Shown piece by piece: positions 17,932 through 27,801 of a DNA stretch of 64,000 nucleotides. The DNA lies in contig NZ_BPQU01000006.1 in NCBI RefSeq assembly GCF_022179445.1, positions 124,001 through 188,000 of the forward strand. Reading direction: 5' to 3'. Made by a program: the position numbers and the translations under genes. Source of the stretch: Methylobacterium mesophilicum (GTDB lineage: Bacteria > Pseudomonadota > Alphaproteobacteria > Rhizobiales > Beijerinckiaceae). The notes beneath the pieces are model-generated. The model made no database searches. It saw only the letters and a program-made list of their open reading frames with translations, and was not told where the DNA came from. Numbering within the stretch: position 1 is the stretch's first letter; each line of letters starts with the position of its first letter.

Positions 17932-18438
17932 ATGAGTCTCTTCGTCACGCTCGCCGCCGACATCCTGGTCGCCGTCCTCCTCGCGGCCACGATCGTCACC
18001 TGCCTGCGCCTGTCGCGCCGGATCAGCCAGCTCAAAGGTGACGAGGCGGCCTTGCGCCAGACCATCGGCGACCTGATGGTCGCCACCGGCACCGCCGAGC
18101 GCGCCATCGCGGGGCTGCGCTCGGCGATCGACGACGGCGACCGCACCCTGACCACACGGATCGAGGCCGCCACGGCCCGCTCCGCCGAACTGGCGGCGCA
18201 GGTGGAGGCCGGGGAGACCGTCGTGATGCGCATCGGCGCGATCGTCGCGCAGATGCGCGCCGCGCCGGTCCGGGCCGAGCCGCCGCCCGCCCCGCGGGCG
18301 GTCCCCGAGCCCGAGGTTCCCGTGACGCGCCGGTCCGAGCCCACAAGTCCCAACGGCGAGCGCCTCGGCGCCGCCGCCGCGGCCGCCCTGGCCATGAGCG
18401 AGCGCGCCCTCGCCCGCGTCCGGGCGCGCGCAGCATGA
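17932..18438 (+). CDS. DUF6468 domain protein of the flagellar operon
   Basis: A 168-residue protein with an N-terminal membrane span (residues 3-25, LFVTLAADILVAVLLAATIV) and an alpha-helical segment (residues 26-105, rich in Ala, Glu and Arg with heptad-like spacing, likely coiled coil), then a Pro/Ala-rich linker and a short helix at the end. This matches DUF6468, found in alphaproteobacterial flagellar clusters between fliM and motE. Function not established; position suggests a structural or motor accessory role. Confidence 0.8.
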   Translation: MSLFVTLAADILVAVLLAATIVTCLRLSRRISQLKGDEAALRQTIGDLMVATGTAERAIAGLRSAIDDGDRTLTTRIEAATARSAELAAQVEAGETVVMRIGAIVAQMRAAPVRAEPPPAPRAVPEPEVPVTRRSEPTSPNGERLGAAAAAALAMSERALARVRARAA

Positions 18439-19292
18439 CCGGCGTACCGGCCCCAAAGATCCCGCCGGCACCCAAGCCAATTCCGAAGGCGCCGCGCCCG
18501 GCCGCCACGGCCCTGCGTCGCTCGCGGCGGAAACCCGTGCGGCCGGTGCGGCTGCGCCTGATCGATGCCGTAGCGATCGCGGCCGCCGGCCTTCTGCTGC
18601 TCAAGCTGCTCACCCTGGCGCAGGTCGGCCTGCCCGGCGCCGGAACCCTGCCCGAATATGGCCGGGCGGTGGCCCGGGCACGCACCGGCTACGAGCCGCC
18701 TGATCCGGTTACCACCGGCTCGGTCGGCGCCAAGGAGGAGGCGGCCGCGGCACCCATCGAGAAGCCGCCGGAGATGCCCGCGCCCGAGCCAGCGAAGGCG
18801 GCATCCGGTTCCCCGACCGAACGCGCGCTGCTGGAAAAGCTCGGAGCCCGGCGTGACGCGCTGCGCCAAAAGAACGACGAGCTGGAACTGCGCGAGAAGA
18901 TGCTCAACGATGCCGAGCGCAAGCTCGAGACCGGGCTGGGCGACCTCAAGCAGGCGGAGGAGAAGGTCGACGCGGCGGCTAAGGCCCGCGAGGATGCTGA
19001 GAAGCAGGGGCTCAAGAACATCGTCACGATGTATGAGACGATGAAGCCCAAGGACGCTGCCCGGGTGTTCGACCGCCTCGGCCACGACGTGCTGGTGCCG
19101 ATCGTGTTGGCCATGAACCCGCGCAAGATGGCCGAGGTACTCTCGGCGATGCAGCCCGATACGGCCGAGCGCCTCACCGTCACTCTGGCAAACCGGGCGC
19201 GCGGGGTTGGTAGTGCGCAGGCGCAGGTCGGCGCGGCCCTCCCGGCGAACGAGTTGCCGGCGATCGATCCGGGGCCACCGCTGTCGCGATAG
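18435..19292 (+). CDS. MotE-like flagellar chaperone/motor accessory protein
   Basis: A 285-residue protein with one membrane span (residues about 46-64, IDAVAIAAAGLLLLKLLTL), a Pro/Ala-rich linker, a long coiled coil (residues about 130-195, LLEKLGARRDALRQKNDELELREKML and on) and a C-terminal MgtE_N-like motif (LKNIVTMYETMKPKDAARVFDRL). This is the MotE layout, a periplasmic chaperone for MotC described in Sinorhizobium. It overlaps the DUF6468 gene by 4 bases (ATGA), showing translational coupling. Confidence 0.82.
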   Translation: MTGVPAPKIPPAPKPIPKAPRPAATALRRSRRKPVRPVRLRLIDAVAIAAAGLLLLKLLTLAQVGLPGAGTLPEYGRAVARARTGYEPPDPVTTGSVGAKEEAAAAPIEKPPEMPAPEPAKAASGSPTERALLEKLGARRDALRQKNDELELREKMLNDAERKLETGLGDLKQAEEKVDAAAKAREDAEKQGLKNIVTMYETMKPKDAARVFDRLGHDVLVPIVLAMNPRKMAEVLSAMQPDTAERLTVTLANRARGVGSAQAQVGAALPANELPAIDPGPPLSR

Positions 19293-19537
19293 GCTCGCGA
19301 GGCCCATCGGTCTCAAGCCGATGCGGCAGCGCCTCCCGGGGGCCGCCTCGGTCCACGATGACGAATGGGGGCCGCCCGGTGTCCCGGTGTCGAAGGGCAG
19401 AGACAGGTCTTTCCTGGATGCCGGCACGGCGACAAATCCCCGAAGCAGACCCGGCTTTTTCGGCCTACAGCATCATCCGGCGGTTCGGGACCGATCTGAA
19501 CCGGTCGCGACCGCATGAGATGCGCTGCGCCATGTCC

Positions 19538-19566
19538 TTGACATTATAGTAAAAACATTTAATTCG
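19538..19566 (+). promoter_or_regulatory. Possible sigma-70 promoter before the FkbM gene
   Basis: A perfect -35 hexamer TTGACA at 19538-19543 in a short AT-rich stretch, followed 16 bases later by TAATTC (19560-19565), a weak -10. The extended CTTGACATT is repeated upstream of the dioxygenase gene at 27642. Predicted transcription would start only a few bases before the FkbM start codon. Confidence 0.4.
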
Positions 19567-19578
19567 CTGCGCAAATTC

Positions 19579-20430
19579 ATGTATCTGAGCCGGACGGTGA
19601 TGACTTCCAAGGACTATCTCCTTTCCGGTGCGTCTAGCTTGGCCGGCAAGCTGTTCGACAATGTCTCCCTGCAGAAGATGTTATTCAACGCTCTCCGGCT
19701 CAACAGAAAGGAGGTGCGACGGTTCATATTAGATCGCGATGCGGCGTTCCTTGCGTATTGCCTGGCGCGGAGATCTCGGTCTAAATCGCAGATTTTGCAG
19801 GATCTATGGGTTTGCTTCGAGTTGGGCGAGAAGATCGGTGGCTACTTTGTAGAATTCGGAGCGACGAACGGCAGGAAGAACAGCAACACGTGGCTGCTCG
19901 AAAAAACACTGGGGTGGAAGGGGATTCTCGCGGAGCCGAATCCCATCTGGCATGCCGCGTTGGCGGCCGAGCGAGACGCCGCGATCGAGCACAGATGCGT
20001 TTCGTCCCGGTCGCACGAAACGGTCACCTTCATCGCGACCAACGACTCGGATCCCGAATTGAGCGGCATCGCCAGCTTCGCCGAGTCCGACCATTTCGCG
20101 GAAACGCGCAGTCGCGGGCAGCGCCTCGAGATCGAAACCATTTCCCTGGACGATCTGCTCGACGCCTACGCGGCGCCTCCTTGCATCGATTACCTGTCGA
20201 TCGATACCGAGGGGAGCGAACTCGACATCCTGTCGGCTTACAGCTTCAGCCGCAAATTCAATGTCATGTCCGTCGAGAACAATCCGAAGAACGATGTCGC
20301 GATCGACACGCTTCTCGCGGCGAAGGGATATGTCCGGGTTTTCCGGCAGTTCTCTCAGTGGGATAGCTGGTACGTATCCGGTGAACTCAGGGCTGAAGGA
20401 TCGGTGATCGTCGCAGCCCCGGATGCGTGA
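19579..20430 (+). CDS. FkbM family methyltransferase
   Basis: A 283-residue protein. The FkbM core is visible: GGYFVEFGATNGRKNSNTWLLEK (SAM-binding segment, residues about 91-113), GWKGILAEPNP, and the later IDYLSIDTEGSELDILSAY typical of the family. FkbM-type enzymes O-methylate sugars or polyketides. Codon usage is less GC-biased than in the neighbours and the gene is alone with its own AT-rich promoter region, which suggests acquisition. The first ATG leaves almost no leader; ATG 19600 (MTSKDY) is an alternative start. Confidence 0.85.
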   Translation: MYLSRTVMTSKDYLLSGASSLAGKLFDNVSLQKMLFNALRLNRKEVRRFILDRDAAFLAYCLARRSRSKSQILQDLWVCFELGEKIGGYFVEFGATNGRKNSNTWLLEKTLGWKGILAEPNPIWHAALAAERDAAIEHRCVSSRSHETVTFIATNDSDPELSGIASFAESDHFAETRSRGQRLEIETISLDDLLDAYAAPPCIDYLSIDTEGSELDILSAYSFSRKFNVMSVENNPKNDVAIDTLLAAKGYVRVFRQFSQWDSWYVSGELRAEGSVIVAAPDA

Positions 20431-20544
20431 TCGTCGTCCCTGATCGCGAACGGCGCAGCATATCCCGATCGATCACTGCCGGTCGTCCGGCTCGGTCGGG
20501 ATACGCGTCACCGTGCTGTCGGTCGACGACCCTGCGAACGGGCA

Positions 20545-21378
20545 TCAACTGGGCCGGTAGCGGTAGTGGCCGCAGAAATAGACGGGTCTGCCAGTCAGAA
20601 GCCTGTGCATCGTGGCCATGGTCCAAGCCACTGCGCCGCAGCGGCGCGTGATGTCGTCCGCCTCGACCAAAGCGAGGCCGGGCGCGATCTCCCCCACCGC
20701 CTCCGGCCGTGCCACCGCCCATAGAAACGACGCGCGAGTCTTGGCGATACTCGGGTTGCGCCGCGAATGCCGCACCACGACAGGGGACGCGAAGTCGGCG
20801 GCCAACTCGATCGAGGCTCTGTTGCGCCCCGCCCGCTCAACGAGCCCGCGTACAAGATCTTCGCCCAAGGCCGGCGCGAGATACATCGAGACACCTTCCG
20901 CCAGGACCAGAACTGGCCGTTCGGGAACCCAGTTGATGCCGTCCATCCAGGCAAGCGGCTCCGTCTCCATGACGGTGAGGGTCCGGACATTTGCGCGGCG
21001 GGCGATCAGGGTATCGCGGAGACGGACGACGTTTGCGAAGTCCGCGTCGATCCAGTCAAGCGTGGCGGGCAGCCGGATGCGCGCCGGACGGTCGTCAAGC
21101 CCCGAACCGATGCTGACGCACAAGCCCGATGGGTGGGACGTGATGAAGGTTTCGGTGATCCGGTCGAACCATTGGGCGCGGATCACCGAACCGCGCATGC
21201 TGCCCGTATCTCCGGCAAAGCGCGCGGGATCGAAACCCAGCGCGGCCCCGATCCGTGAGGCTTCGCTGTCCCTGAACTGAAGATCGGGATGGCGATCCTG
21301 TGCGATCATCCTGGCGGCCAGCGGAATCAGAAGCGTTTCTGGAACGATTCCTAAAGACTCGAGGCCGCGACTGTTCAT
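20545..21378 (-). CDS. LCMT/PPM-type class I SAM-dependent methyltransferase
   Basis: A 277-residue protein. Motif I of the leucine carboxyl methyltransferase-like group is seen at LCVSIGSGLDDRPAR, then DWIDADFANVVRLRDTL and PVLVLAEGVSMYL. Bacterial members (TcmP-like) methylate carboxyl groups of small molecules. ATG 21378 is the first start that keeps the family N terminus (LESLGIVPETLLIPLAAR); the upstream open frame is not coding-like. It converges on the FkbM gene. Confidence 0.82.
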   Translation of the reverse strand: MNSRGLESLGIVPETLLIPLAARMIAQDRHPDLQFRDSEASRIGAALGFDPARFAGDTGSMRGSVIRAQWFDRITETFITSHPSGLCVSIGSGLDDRPARIRLPATLDWIDADFANVVRLRDTLIARRANVRTLTVMETEPLAWMDGINWVPERPVLVLAEGVSMYLAPALGEDLVRGLVERAGRNRASIELAADFASPVVVRHSRRNPSIAKTRASFLWAVARPEAVGEIAPGLALVEADDITRRCGAVAWTMATMHRLLTGRPVYFCGHYRYRPS

Positions 21379-21476
21379 AAAGGGCGCCGTCGTCACCTTT
21401 GCGAATGATCGAGATTGCCTCGCAGAAACGCCGCGCGCAACAGAAAACCTGTCCGTCGGAAAATCGTGCTGTGACG

Positions 21477-22775
21477 TTACTCTGACATCCGCCTGATCGC
21501 GGAGATTGCGTCCGCCAGATCGGGCCGCTTCTTCGGGTTCGGTTGCAGGCAGGCCTCTACAAGCGCCTGCAGCCTGTTCGGTACCGCGTTGCTGCGGTCC
21601 AGCAATTCGCTCATCAGGATCCCCACTGCCCGCACCTCGATCCGCTTCAACGCCGCACCGTCTTCGCCGGCAGGCAGCGCCGAGGCGGCGCCGAAATCGC
21701 TGAGCACGGCGCCGCCGGTCGCGGCATCCCACAGCGTGTTGTGAGCATAGACGTCGCCGTGAAGCAGGTTGCGCCCGTGCAGGTGGGCCACGGCGTCGGC
21801 CACTGCGCCGGCGATGCGCAGGGCATGCCCGGTGGCGAGCGTCAGAGCAGGGTCGTAGCAGTCGCGGCTACAACTCGCGAGGCTTGGCGGCCCGGCGAGA
21901 ACGCGCCACTGCGATGGCAAGAGCCGGAGCAGCAAGCCCTGTGCGCCTTCGGGATGGTCGACGAGCCGACCGAGGGCACCCGTAAGTGCCGGATGAGTTC
22001 CGGCGGCGAGGCAGGCTTCCATCTCGCGCTCCGGCAGGCCGTCGCTGGTCATCGCGCCCTTGAACAGCTTCAGCGCCACCTCCTGCGGGCCGGACGGCCC
22101 ACGCCAGACGGCCCGGTGGACCCGGCCCGAGGCCCCCTCCCCAAGCAAATCGCCGACCTCGAGCGCCGTCCACGGCACGGCCGCCGCCTGGGCAGGCTCC
22201 GTTGGCGGTTCGGCGGGATTGCCCGCGTAGGAGATCCAGGCGAGGCGCGGCAGGCGGGCCAGCCAGGGCGGCAGCGAGTCGAGCCGGTTGCAGGACAAGC
22301 GGATGAGTTCGAGGTTCTGCGCCTCCGCCAAGCTCTCGGGTAGATGCGCGATGCGGTTGCCCGACAGCATCAGCTTCTGCAGCAGCGGCCGCGCGCCCAG
22401 CGCATCCGGCAGCGTCTCGATCCGGTTGTCCGTGAGGGTGAGCCAGCGCAGGTCGCGCGGTAGCGCCTCCGCCGGCACCTCCCGGATGCCGCATCCGCGA
22501 AAGCCGAGCTGGCTCAGCGTCGGGCATTGGCCGAGGACTGGCGGCAGCCGCTCGAACGGATTGCCGGAGCAGAACAGCACCCTCAGACGCTGGAGGCGGC
22601 CGAGATCGCCCGGCAGGTCGGTGAGGCTGCCACGCCCGAGATCCAGCACTTCCAGGGTGTCTGCGAGGCCGAACACCTCCTGGGGGAATTCAACGAGTCC
22701 GTCCGGCAGCCGCAGTTCCCGGGCGCCCGCGAGCTCGCCGCGCCGCAGGGCCGCGAGGGTTTCGGTCCGATCCAA
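21477..22775 (-). CDS. Leucine-rich repeat protein kinase
   Basis: A 432-residue protein. Residues about 10-175 hold six to seven LRR units of the LxxLxLxxNxLxxLP type (for example LRWLTLTDNRIETLPDAL and LIRLSCNRLDSLPPWL). A Ser/Thr/Tyr kinase domain follows: glycine loop GEGASGRVH, VALKLF lysine, catalytic loop LLHGDVYAHN (HGD in place of HRD, Asp and Asn kept) and DFG in LSDFGAAS. The gene has no ATG or GTG in a suitable place; TTG 22775 with GCGGGG upstream, 4 bases after the DUF1192 stop, is the likely start, by coupling. Target unknown. Confidence 0.85.
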   Translation of the reverse strand: MDRTETLAALRRGELAGARELRLPDGLVEFPQEVFGLADTLEVLDLGRGSLTDLPGDLGRLQRLRVLFCSGNPFERLPPVLGQCPTLSQLGFRGCGIREVPAEALPRDLRWLTLTDNRIETLPDALGARPLLQKLMLSGNRIAHLPESLAEAQNLELIRLSCNRLDSLPPWLARLPRLAWISYAGNPAEPPTEPAQAAAVPWTALEVGDLLGEGASGRVHRAVWRGPSGPQEVALKLFKGAMTSDGLPEREMEACLAAGTHPALTGALGRLVDHPEGAQGLLLRLLPSQWRVLAGPPSLASCSRDCYDPALTLATGHALRIAGAVADAVAHLHGRNLLHGDVYAHNTLWDAATGGAVLSDFGAASALPAGEDGAALKRIEVRAVGILMSELLDRSNAVPNRLQALVEACLQPNPKKRPDLADAISAIRRMSE

Positions 22776-22779
22776 GATG

Positions 22780-22971
22780 TCAGCCCCGCTTGAAGAAGGC
22801 GTCGGCCGCGCCCTGGGCCGCCTGCTTGGCCGCCCGGGCAGCCTCGATCCGGGCGATCTCCTCTTGCAGCAGCGCGACGCGCGCATCGAGGTCGGAGAGC
22901 GACAGCGTGTCGAGGGGCTGCCCGATCTCGTGGGCGATGGCCTTGCGCGGCCGGTCGTCGTCGTCTCGCAT
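22780..22971 (-). CDS. DUF1192 domain protein
   Basis: A 63-residue protein matching DUF1192 of alphaproteobacteria: a charged N terminus, LDTLSLSDLDARVALLQEEIARIEAA (a short coiled coil) and a C-terminal AADAFFKR. It sits between deoB (11 bases upstream) and the LRR kinase (4 bases downstream). Function unknown. Confidence 0.85.
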   Translation of the reverse strand: MRDDDDRPRKAIAHEIGQPLDTLSLSDLDARVALLQEEIARIEAARAAKQAAQGAADAFFKRG

Positions 22972-22982
22972 GTCTCGGCTTC

Positions 22983-24203
22983 CTACAGGAACGATCGGCC
23001 GGCGCCGTCCCAGGCCAGGCCGAGATGGGCCGCGAGGGTGGCGCCGATGTCGGCGAAGGTGTCCCGCCGGCCGATCGATCGGGACGCGATGCCGGGCCCG
23101 AAAGCCAGGACCGGCACCTGCTCTCGCGTATGGTCGGTCCCCGGCCAAGTCGGATCGTTGCCGTGGTCGGCGGTGATCACCGCGAGGTCGCCGGGCCCGA
23201 GCGCCGACAGGATCTCTGGGATGCGGGCGTCGAACGCCTCCAGTTCCGCGGCGTAGCCGGGCACGTCCCGGCGGTGGCCGTGCTCCGTGTCGAAATCCAC
23301 CAGGTTCACGAAGATCAGCCCACCCTCGGGTAGATCTTCCAGGGCGTCCAGGCCCGCCCTGAGGCAGGCCGCGTTCGCGCCCGGCTTGATCTCGCGGCCG
23401 GTGGCGCGATGGGCGAAGATGTCGCCGATCTTGCCGACGCTGACCACGGCCCGGCCCTCGGCCTGGGCCCGGTCGAGCAGGGTTTGCCCCGGGGGGGCGA
23501 CCGCGAAATCCTTGCGGTTGCCTGTCCGGCGGAAGCCCGCCTCCGCGGACCCGACGAACGGACGGGCGATCACCCGGCAGACCCGGTAGGGATCGCACAG
23601 GCGGCGCGCGGTCATGCAAAGCGCGTAGAGCCGCTCCAGCCCGAACGTCTCCTGGTGGGCCGCGATCTGGAAGACGCTGTCGGCCGAAGTGTAGCAGATC
23701 GGCTTGCCGGTCCGGACGTGCTCGGCGCCGAGTTCGTCGATGATGGCGACGCCGGGCGCGTGCCGGTCACCCAGGATGCCGGGTAGGCCGCCTTCCGCGA
23801 TCAACGCAGCGGTCAGCGCGACCGGGAAGGCCGGCCGGCTGTTCGGGAAATGGCCCCAGGGTTCGGGCATCGGCAGCCCGGTGATCTCCCAATGGCCGGA
23901 CGGGGTGTCCTTGCCGGCGGCCGTCTCCACGGCGTGGCCGTAGGCGCCCTCCGGTTCACCCACGGGGGCGAGGTTCGGAGGCACGCGGCCCGAAGCTCCG
24001 GCGGCCGCCAGACCCAGACCGAGGCCCGCGAGATGGGGCAGGCGTAGCGGGCCGGCGCGCAGGCCCGTCCGGTCGCCGCGCCCGGCCGCGCAGGCCTCGG
24101 CGATGTGGCCGAGCGTATCGGACCCTTCATCGCCGTAGGCGGCGGCGTCCGGGGCGCCGCCGATGCCGACGGAATCGAGGACGATGAGGAGGGCGCGCGC
24201 CAT
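22983..24203 (-). CDS. deoB: Phosphopentomutase
   Basis: A 406-residue protein of the alkaline phosphatase superfamily with metal-binding and nucleophile motifs of Deo[19 protein letters not shown] (first metal Asp), GSDTLGHIA (nucleophile Thr), [32 protein letters not shown] and [19 protein letters not shown]. It interconverts ribose 1-phosphate and 5-phosphate in nucleoside catabolism. It begins 2 bases after the ABC ATPase stop codon on the same strand, so both are probably one transcript. Confidence 0.97.
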   Translation of the reverse strand: MARALLIVLDSVGIGGAPDAAAYGDEGSDTLGHIAEACAAGRGDRTGLRAGPLRLPHLAGLGLGLAAAGASGRVPPNLAPVGEPEGAYGHAVETAAGKDTPSGHWEITGLPMPEPWGHFPNSRPAFPVALTAALIAEGGLPGILGDRHAPGVAIIDELGAEHVRTGKPICYTSADSVFQIAAHQETFGLERLYALCMTARRLCDPYRVCRVIARPFVGSAEAGFRRTGNRKDFAVAPPGQTLLDRAQAEGRAVVSVGKIGDIFAHRATGREIKPGANAACLRAGLDALEDLPEGGLIFVNLVDFDTEHGHRRDVPGYAAELEAFDARIPEILSALGPGDLAVITADHGNDPTWPGTDHTREQVPVLAFGPGIASRSIGRRDTFADIGATLAAHLGLAWDGAGRSFL

Positions 24204-24205
24204 GG

Positions 24206-25843
<1,638 letters not shown>

Positions 25844-25929
25844 GGGACCCTTATAGCGCGGGCGGGACCCTAGCCTACCCGCCCGCGGATGCGCGATCAT
25901 GCGCGGTGATCGCAGCGGAGGGACGCGCC

Positions 25930-27315
25930 ATGCCCGGGATCGACGAAGAATTGGCCGCCCATCTTCGGCTTCCCTTCGAAGAGTCTTCGCGGCCTGCGGC
26001 CAGCCTTCGCGTTTCCGGGTCCGGCGCCCTGCCCTCCGCGTTCCGGGTGACCGACCTCGCCGCGGCCTCGATTGCAACCGCCGGCCTGGCGCTCGCGGAA
26101 GTTGCGAGCCTCGACGGGCCGATCGCGGTGGACCGGCGACTCGCTTCGTTCTGGTTCGCGACGTCGCTGCGGCCGGATAGCTGGCGGGTGCCGGCGCCCT
26201 GGGATCCGGTGGCCGGGGACTACCGGACCCGGGACGGCTGGATCCGGCTCCACACCAACGCCCCGCATCACCGGGCTGCGGCCGAGCGGGTGCTGGGATC
26301 CCGGGCCGACCGGGCCGGCATGGCGGGGGCGGTGGCCGGCTGGGACAAGGCGGACCTGGAGGCGGCGGTGGTGGCCGAGGGCGGTTGCGCGGCCGAGATG
26401 CGTGGATCGGAGGATTGGGTGGCCCATCCCCAGGGCCGGGCGGTGGCGGCCGAGCCCCTGGTGGCGTTCGATCCGGCCTCCGATCGGAGCGCGTCGCGCT
26501 GGCGGCCCCGGCCGGAGCGGCCGCTGGCGGGTTTGCGGGTGCTCGACCTGACCCGGGTGCTCGCCGGCCCGGTGGCGACCCGGTTCCTGGCCGGGTTCGG
26601 GGCGGACGTGCTGCGGATCGATGCGCCCGACTGGGACGAGCCGGCCCTCGTTCCCGAGATGACCTTGGGGAAGACCTGCTCCCGCCTCGACTTGCGCCGG
26701 GCCGCGGACCGGGCGACCTTCGAGGCGCTGCTGGCGGGGGCGGACGTGCTGGTCCACGGCTACCGCCCCGGCGCCCTCGACCGCCTCGGCTACGGCCCGG
26801 AGGCGCGGCGGGCCCTGGCCCCGGGCCTGATCGACGTATCGCTCGACGCCTATGGCTGGACCGGCCCCTGGGCGGGCCGGCGCGGCTTCGACAGCCTCGT
26901 GCAGATGAGCTGCGGCCTCGCCCAGGCCGGGCAGGCCTGGCGGCAGGCCGAGGCGCCGGTGCCCCTCCCGGTCCAGGCGCTCGATCACGCCACCGGCTAC
27001 CTCATGGCGGCCGCCGCGCTCCGCCTGCTGGCCCGGCGGCTCCGCGACGGCACCGGCGGCCGCGCCCGCCTGTCGCTGGCCCGGACGGCGGGGTTCCTGA
27101 TCGCGGCCGGCCCGGCCGAACCGGAGCCGGCCTTCGCCCCCGAGACCCCGGCGGATCGCGCCCCGGAGGTCGAGGCGACCTCGTGGGGGCCGGCGCATCG
27201 CCTGCGCCCACCGCTGCATGTGGCGGGCGCCGCGATGCGCTGGGACCGGGCCGCCCGGCGGCTCGGGGACGACGCGCCGGCTTGGGCGGGTGAGCCGAGG
27301 GCGGGTCTGCGGTAG
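25930..27315 (+). CDS. CaiB/BaiF-like CoA-transferase with reversed domain order
   Basis: A 461-residue protein. The family's usual N-terminal signature (PLAGLRVLDLTRVLAGPVATRFLAGFGADVLRIDAP, shown to residue 232) appears only at residue 199, and an Asp in the expected catalytic segment (QALDHATGY) follows around residue 351. The first 195 residues resemble the part that normally comes after this core (WDPVAGDYRTRDGWIRL, then EDWVAHPQGRAV). ATG 25930 has GGAGGG 7 bases upstream. CoA transfer between acids is the family reaction; substrate unknown. Confidence 0.8.
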   Translation: MPGIDEELAAHLRLPFEESSRPAASLRVSGSGALPSAFRVTDLAAASIATAGLALAEVASLDGPIAVDRRLASFWFATSLRPDSWRVPAPWDPVAGDYRTRDGWIRLHTNAPHHRAAAERVLGSRADRAGMAGAVAGWDKADLEAAVVAEGGCAAEMRGSEDWVAHPQGRAVAAEPLVAFDPASDRSASRWRPRPERPLAGLRVLDLTRVLAGPVATRFLAGFGADVLRIDAPDWDEPALVPEMTLGKTCSRLDLRRAADRATFEALLAGADVLVHGYRPGALDRLGYGPEARRALAPGLIDVSLDAYGWTGPWAGRRGFDSLVQMSCGLAQAGQAWRQAEAPVPLPVQALDHATGYLMAAAALRLLARRLRDGTGGRARLSLARTAGFLIAAGPAEPEPAFAPETPADRAPEVEATSWGPAHRLRPPLHVAGAAMRWDRAARRLGDDAPAWAGEPRAGLR

Positions 27316-27801
27316 GAACAGGGTCCGGGGTCAGCCCGCGCAAGGTGTTGAGATCGGGTCGCGATCGGGCAGCCGAGGCGGCCCAATCTCCCGTCGGGAC
27401 CAGCGTTCACGCGCGGCCTCGGTCGCGTGGTACCGCGAAGTTCGCCTCCATGGGGCGCCGCGCGCCGGCGGACTGCCGCAGACCGACCCGATCCGGTCAA
27501 TCGGCCTGCGACGCCGTGATGTTTGCGATCTGGCCAAGCGGTCCCAGGCGCGGAAGATTGATCGTGAACCGATCCACCTGAGACACGTCGGCAATAGTGA
27601 TCGTCGGAGTGAGATTTAGGTTCCAAGACCAGTCATTTGAGCTTGACATTTAACGTAAATCAAATAAAAACACTTCAAGTCGGCATCAAAATACAAAAAT
27701 TGCAACATTCATAGATGCGTATACTCTGGATGCATGGGTGGAAAGCAGAAGCGGCGGACCCCCAGCCATCGCGCGCCTAACTTTGCAATAACGGGTGCCT
27801 C
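27316..27801. other. Intergenic region, GC-rich then sharply AT-rich
   Basis: The first 300 bases have normal GC but no credible gene; from about 27640 the composition drops to AT-rich and holds the putative promoter at 27643-27670. The short open frames overlapping here on both strands show no family resemblance. Confidence 0.5.
27643..27670 (+). promoter_or_regulatory. Possible sigma-70 promoter before the dioxygenase gene
   Basis: TTGACA at 27643-27648, 16-base spacer, TAAAAA at 27665-27670. The -35 context CTTGACATT is identical to that before the FkbM gene at 19537. The leader would be about 125 bases. Confidence 0.4.

Noticed and set aside
16974..19427. An 817-residue open frame on the minus strand across fliM, DUF6468 and motE
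   Set aside because: It is antisense to three well-supported flagellar genes, its composition is Arg/Gly/His-rich shadow sequence, and it has no family resemblance. Long antisense frames are expected at this GC content.
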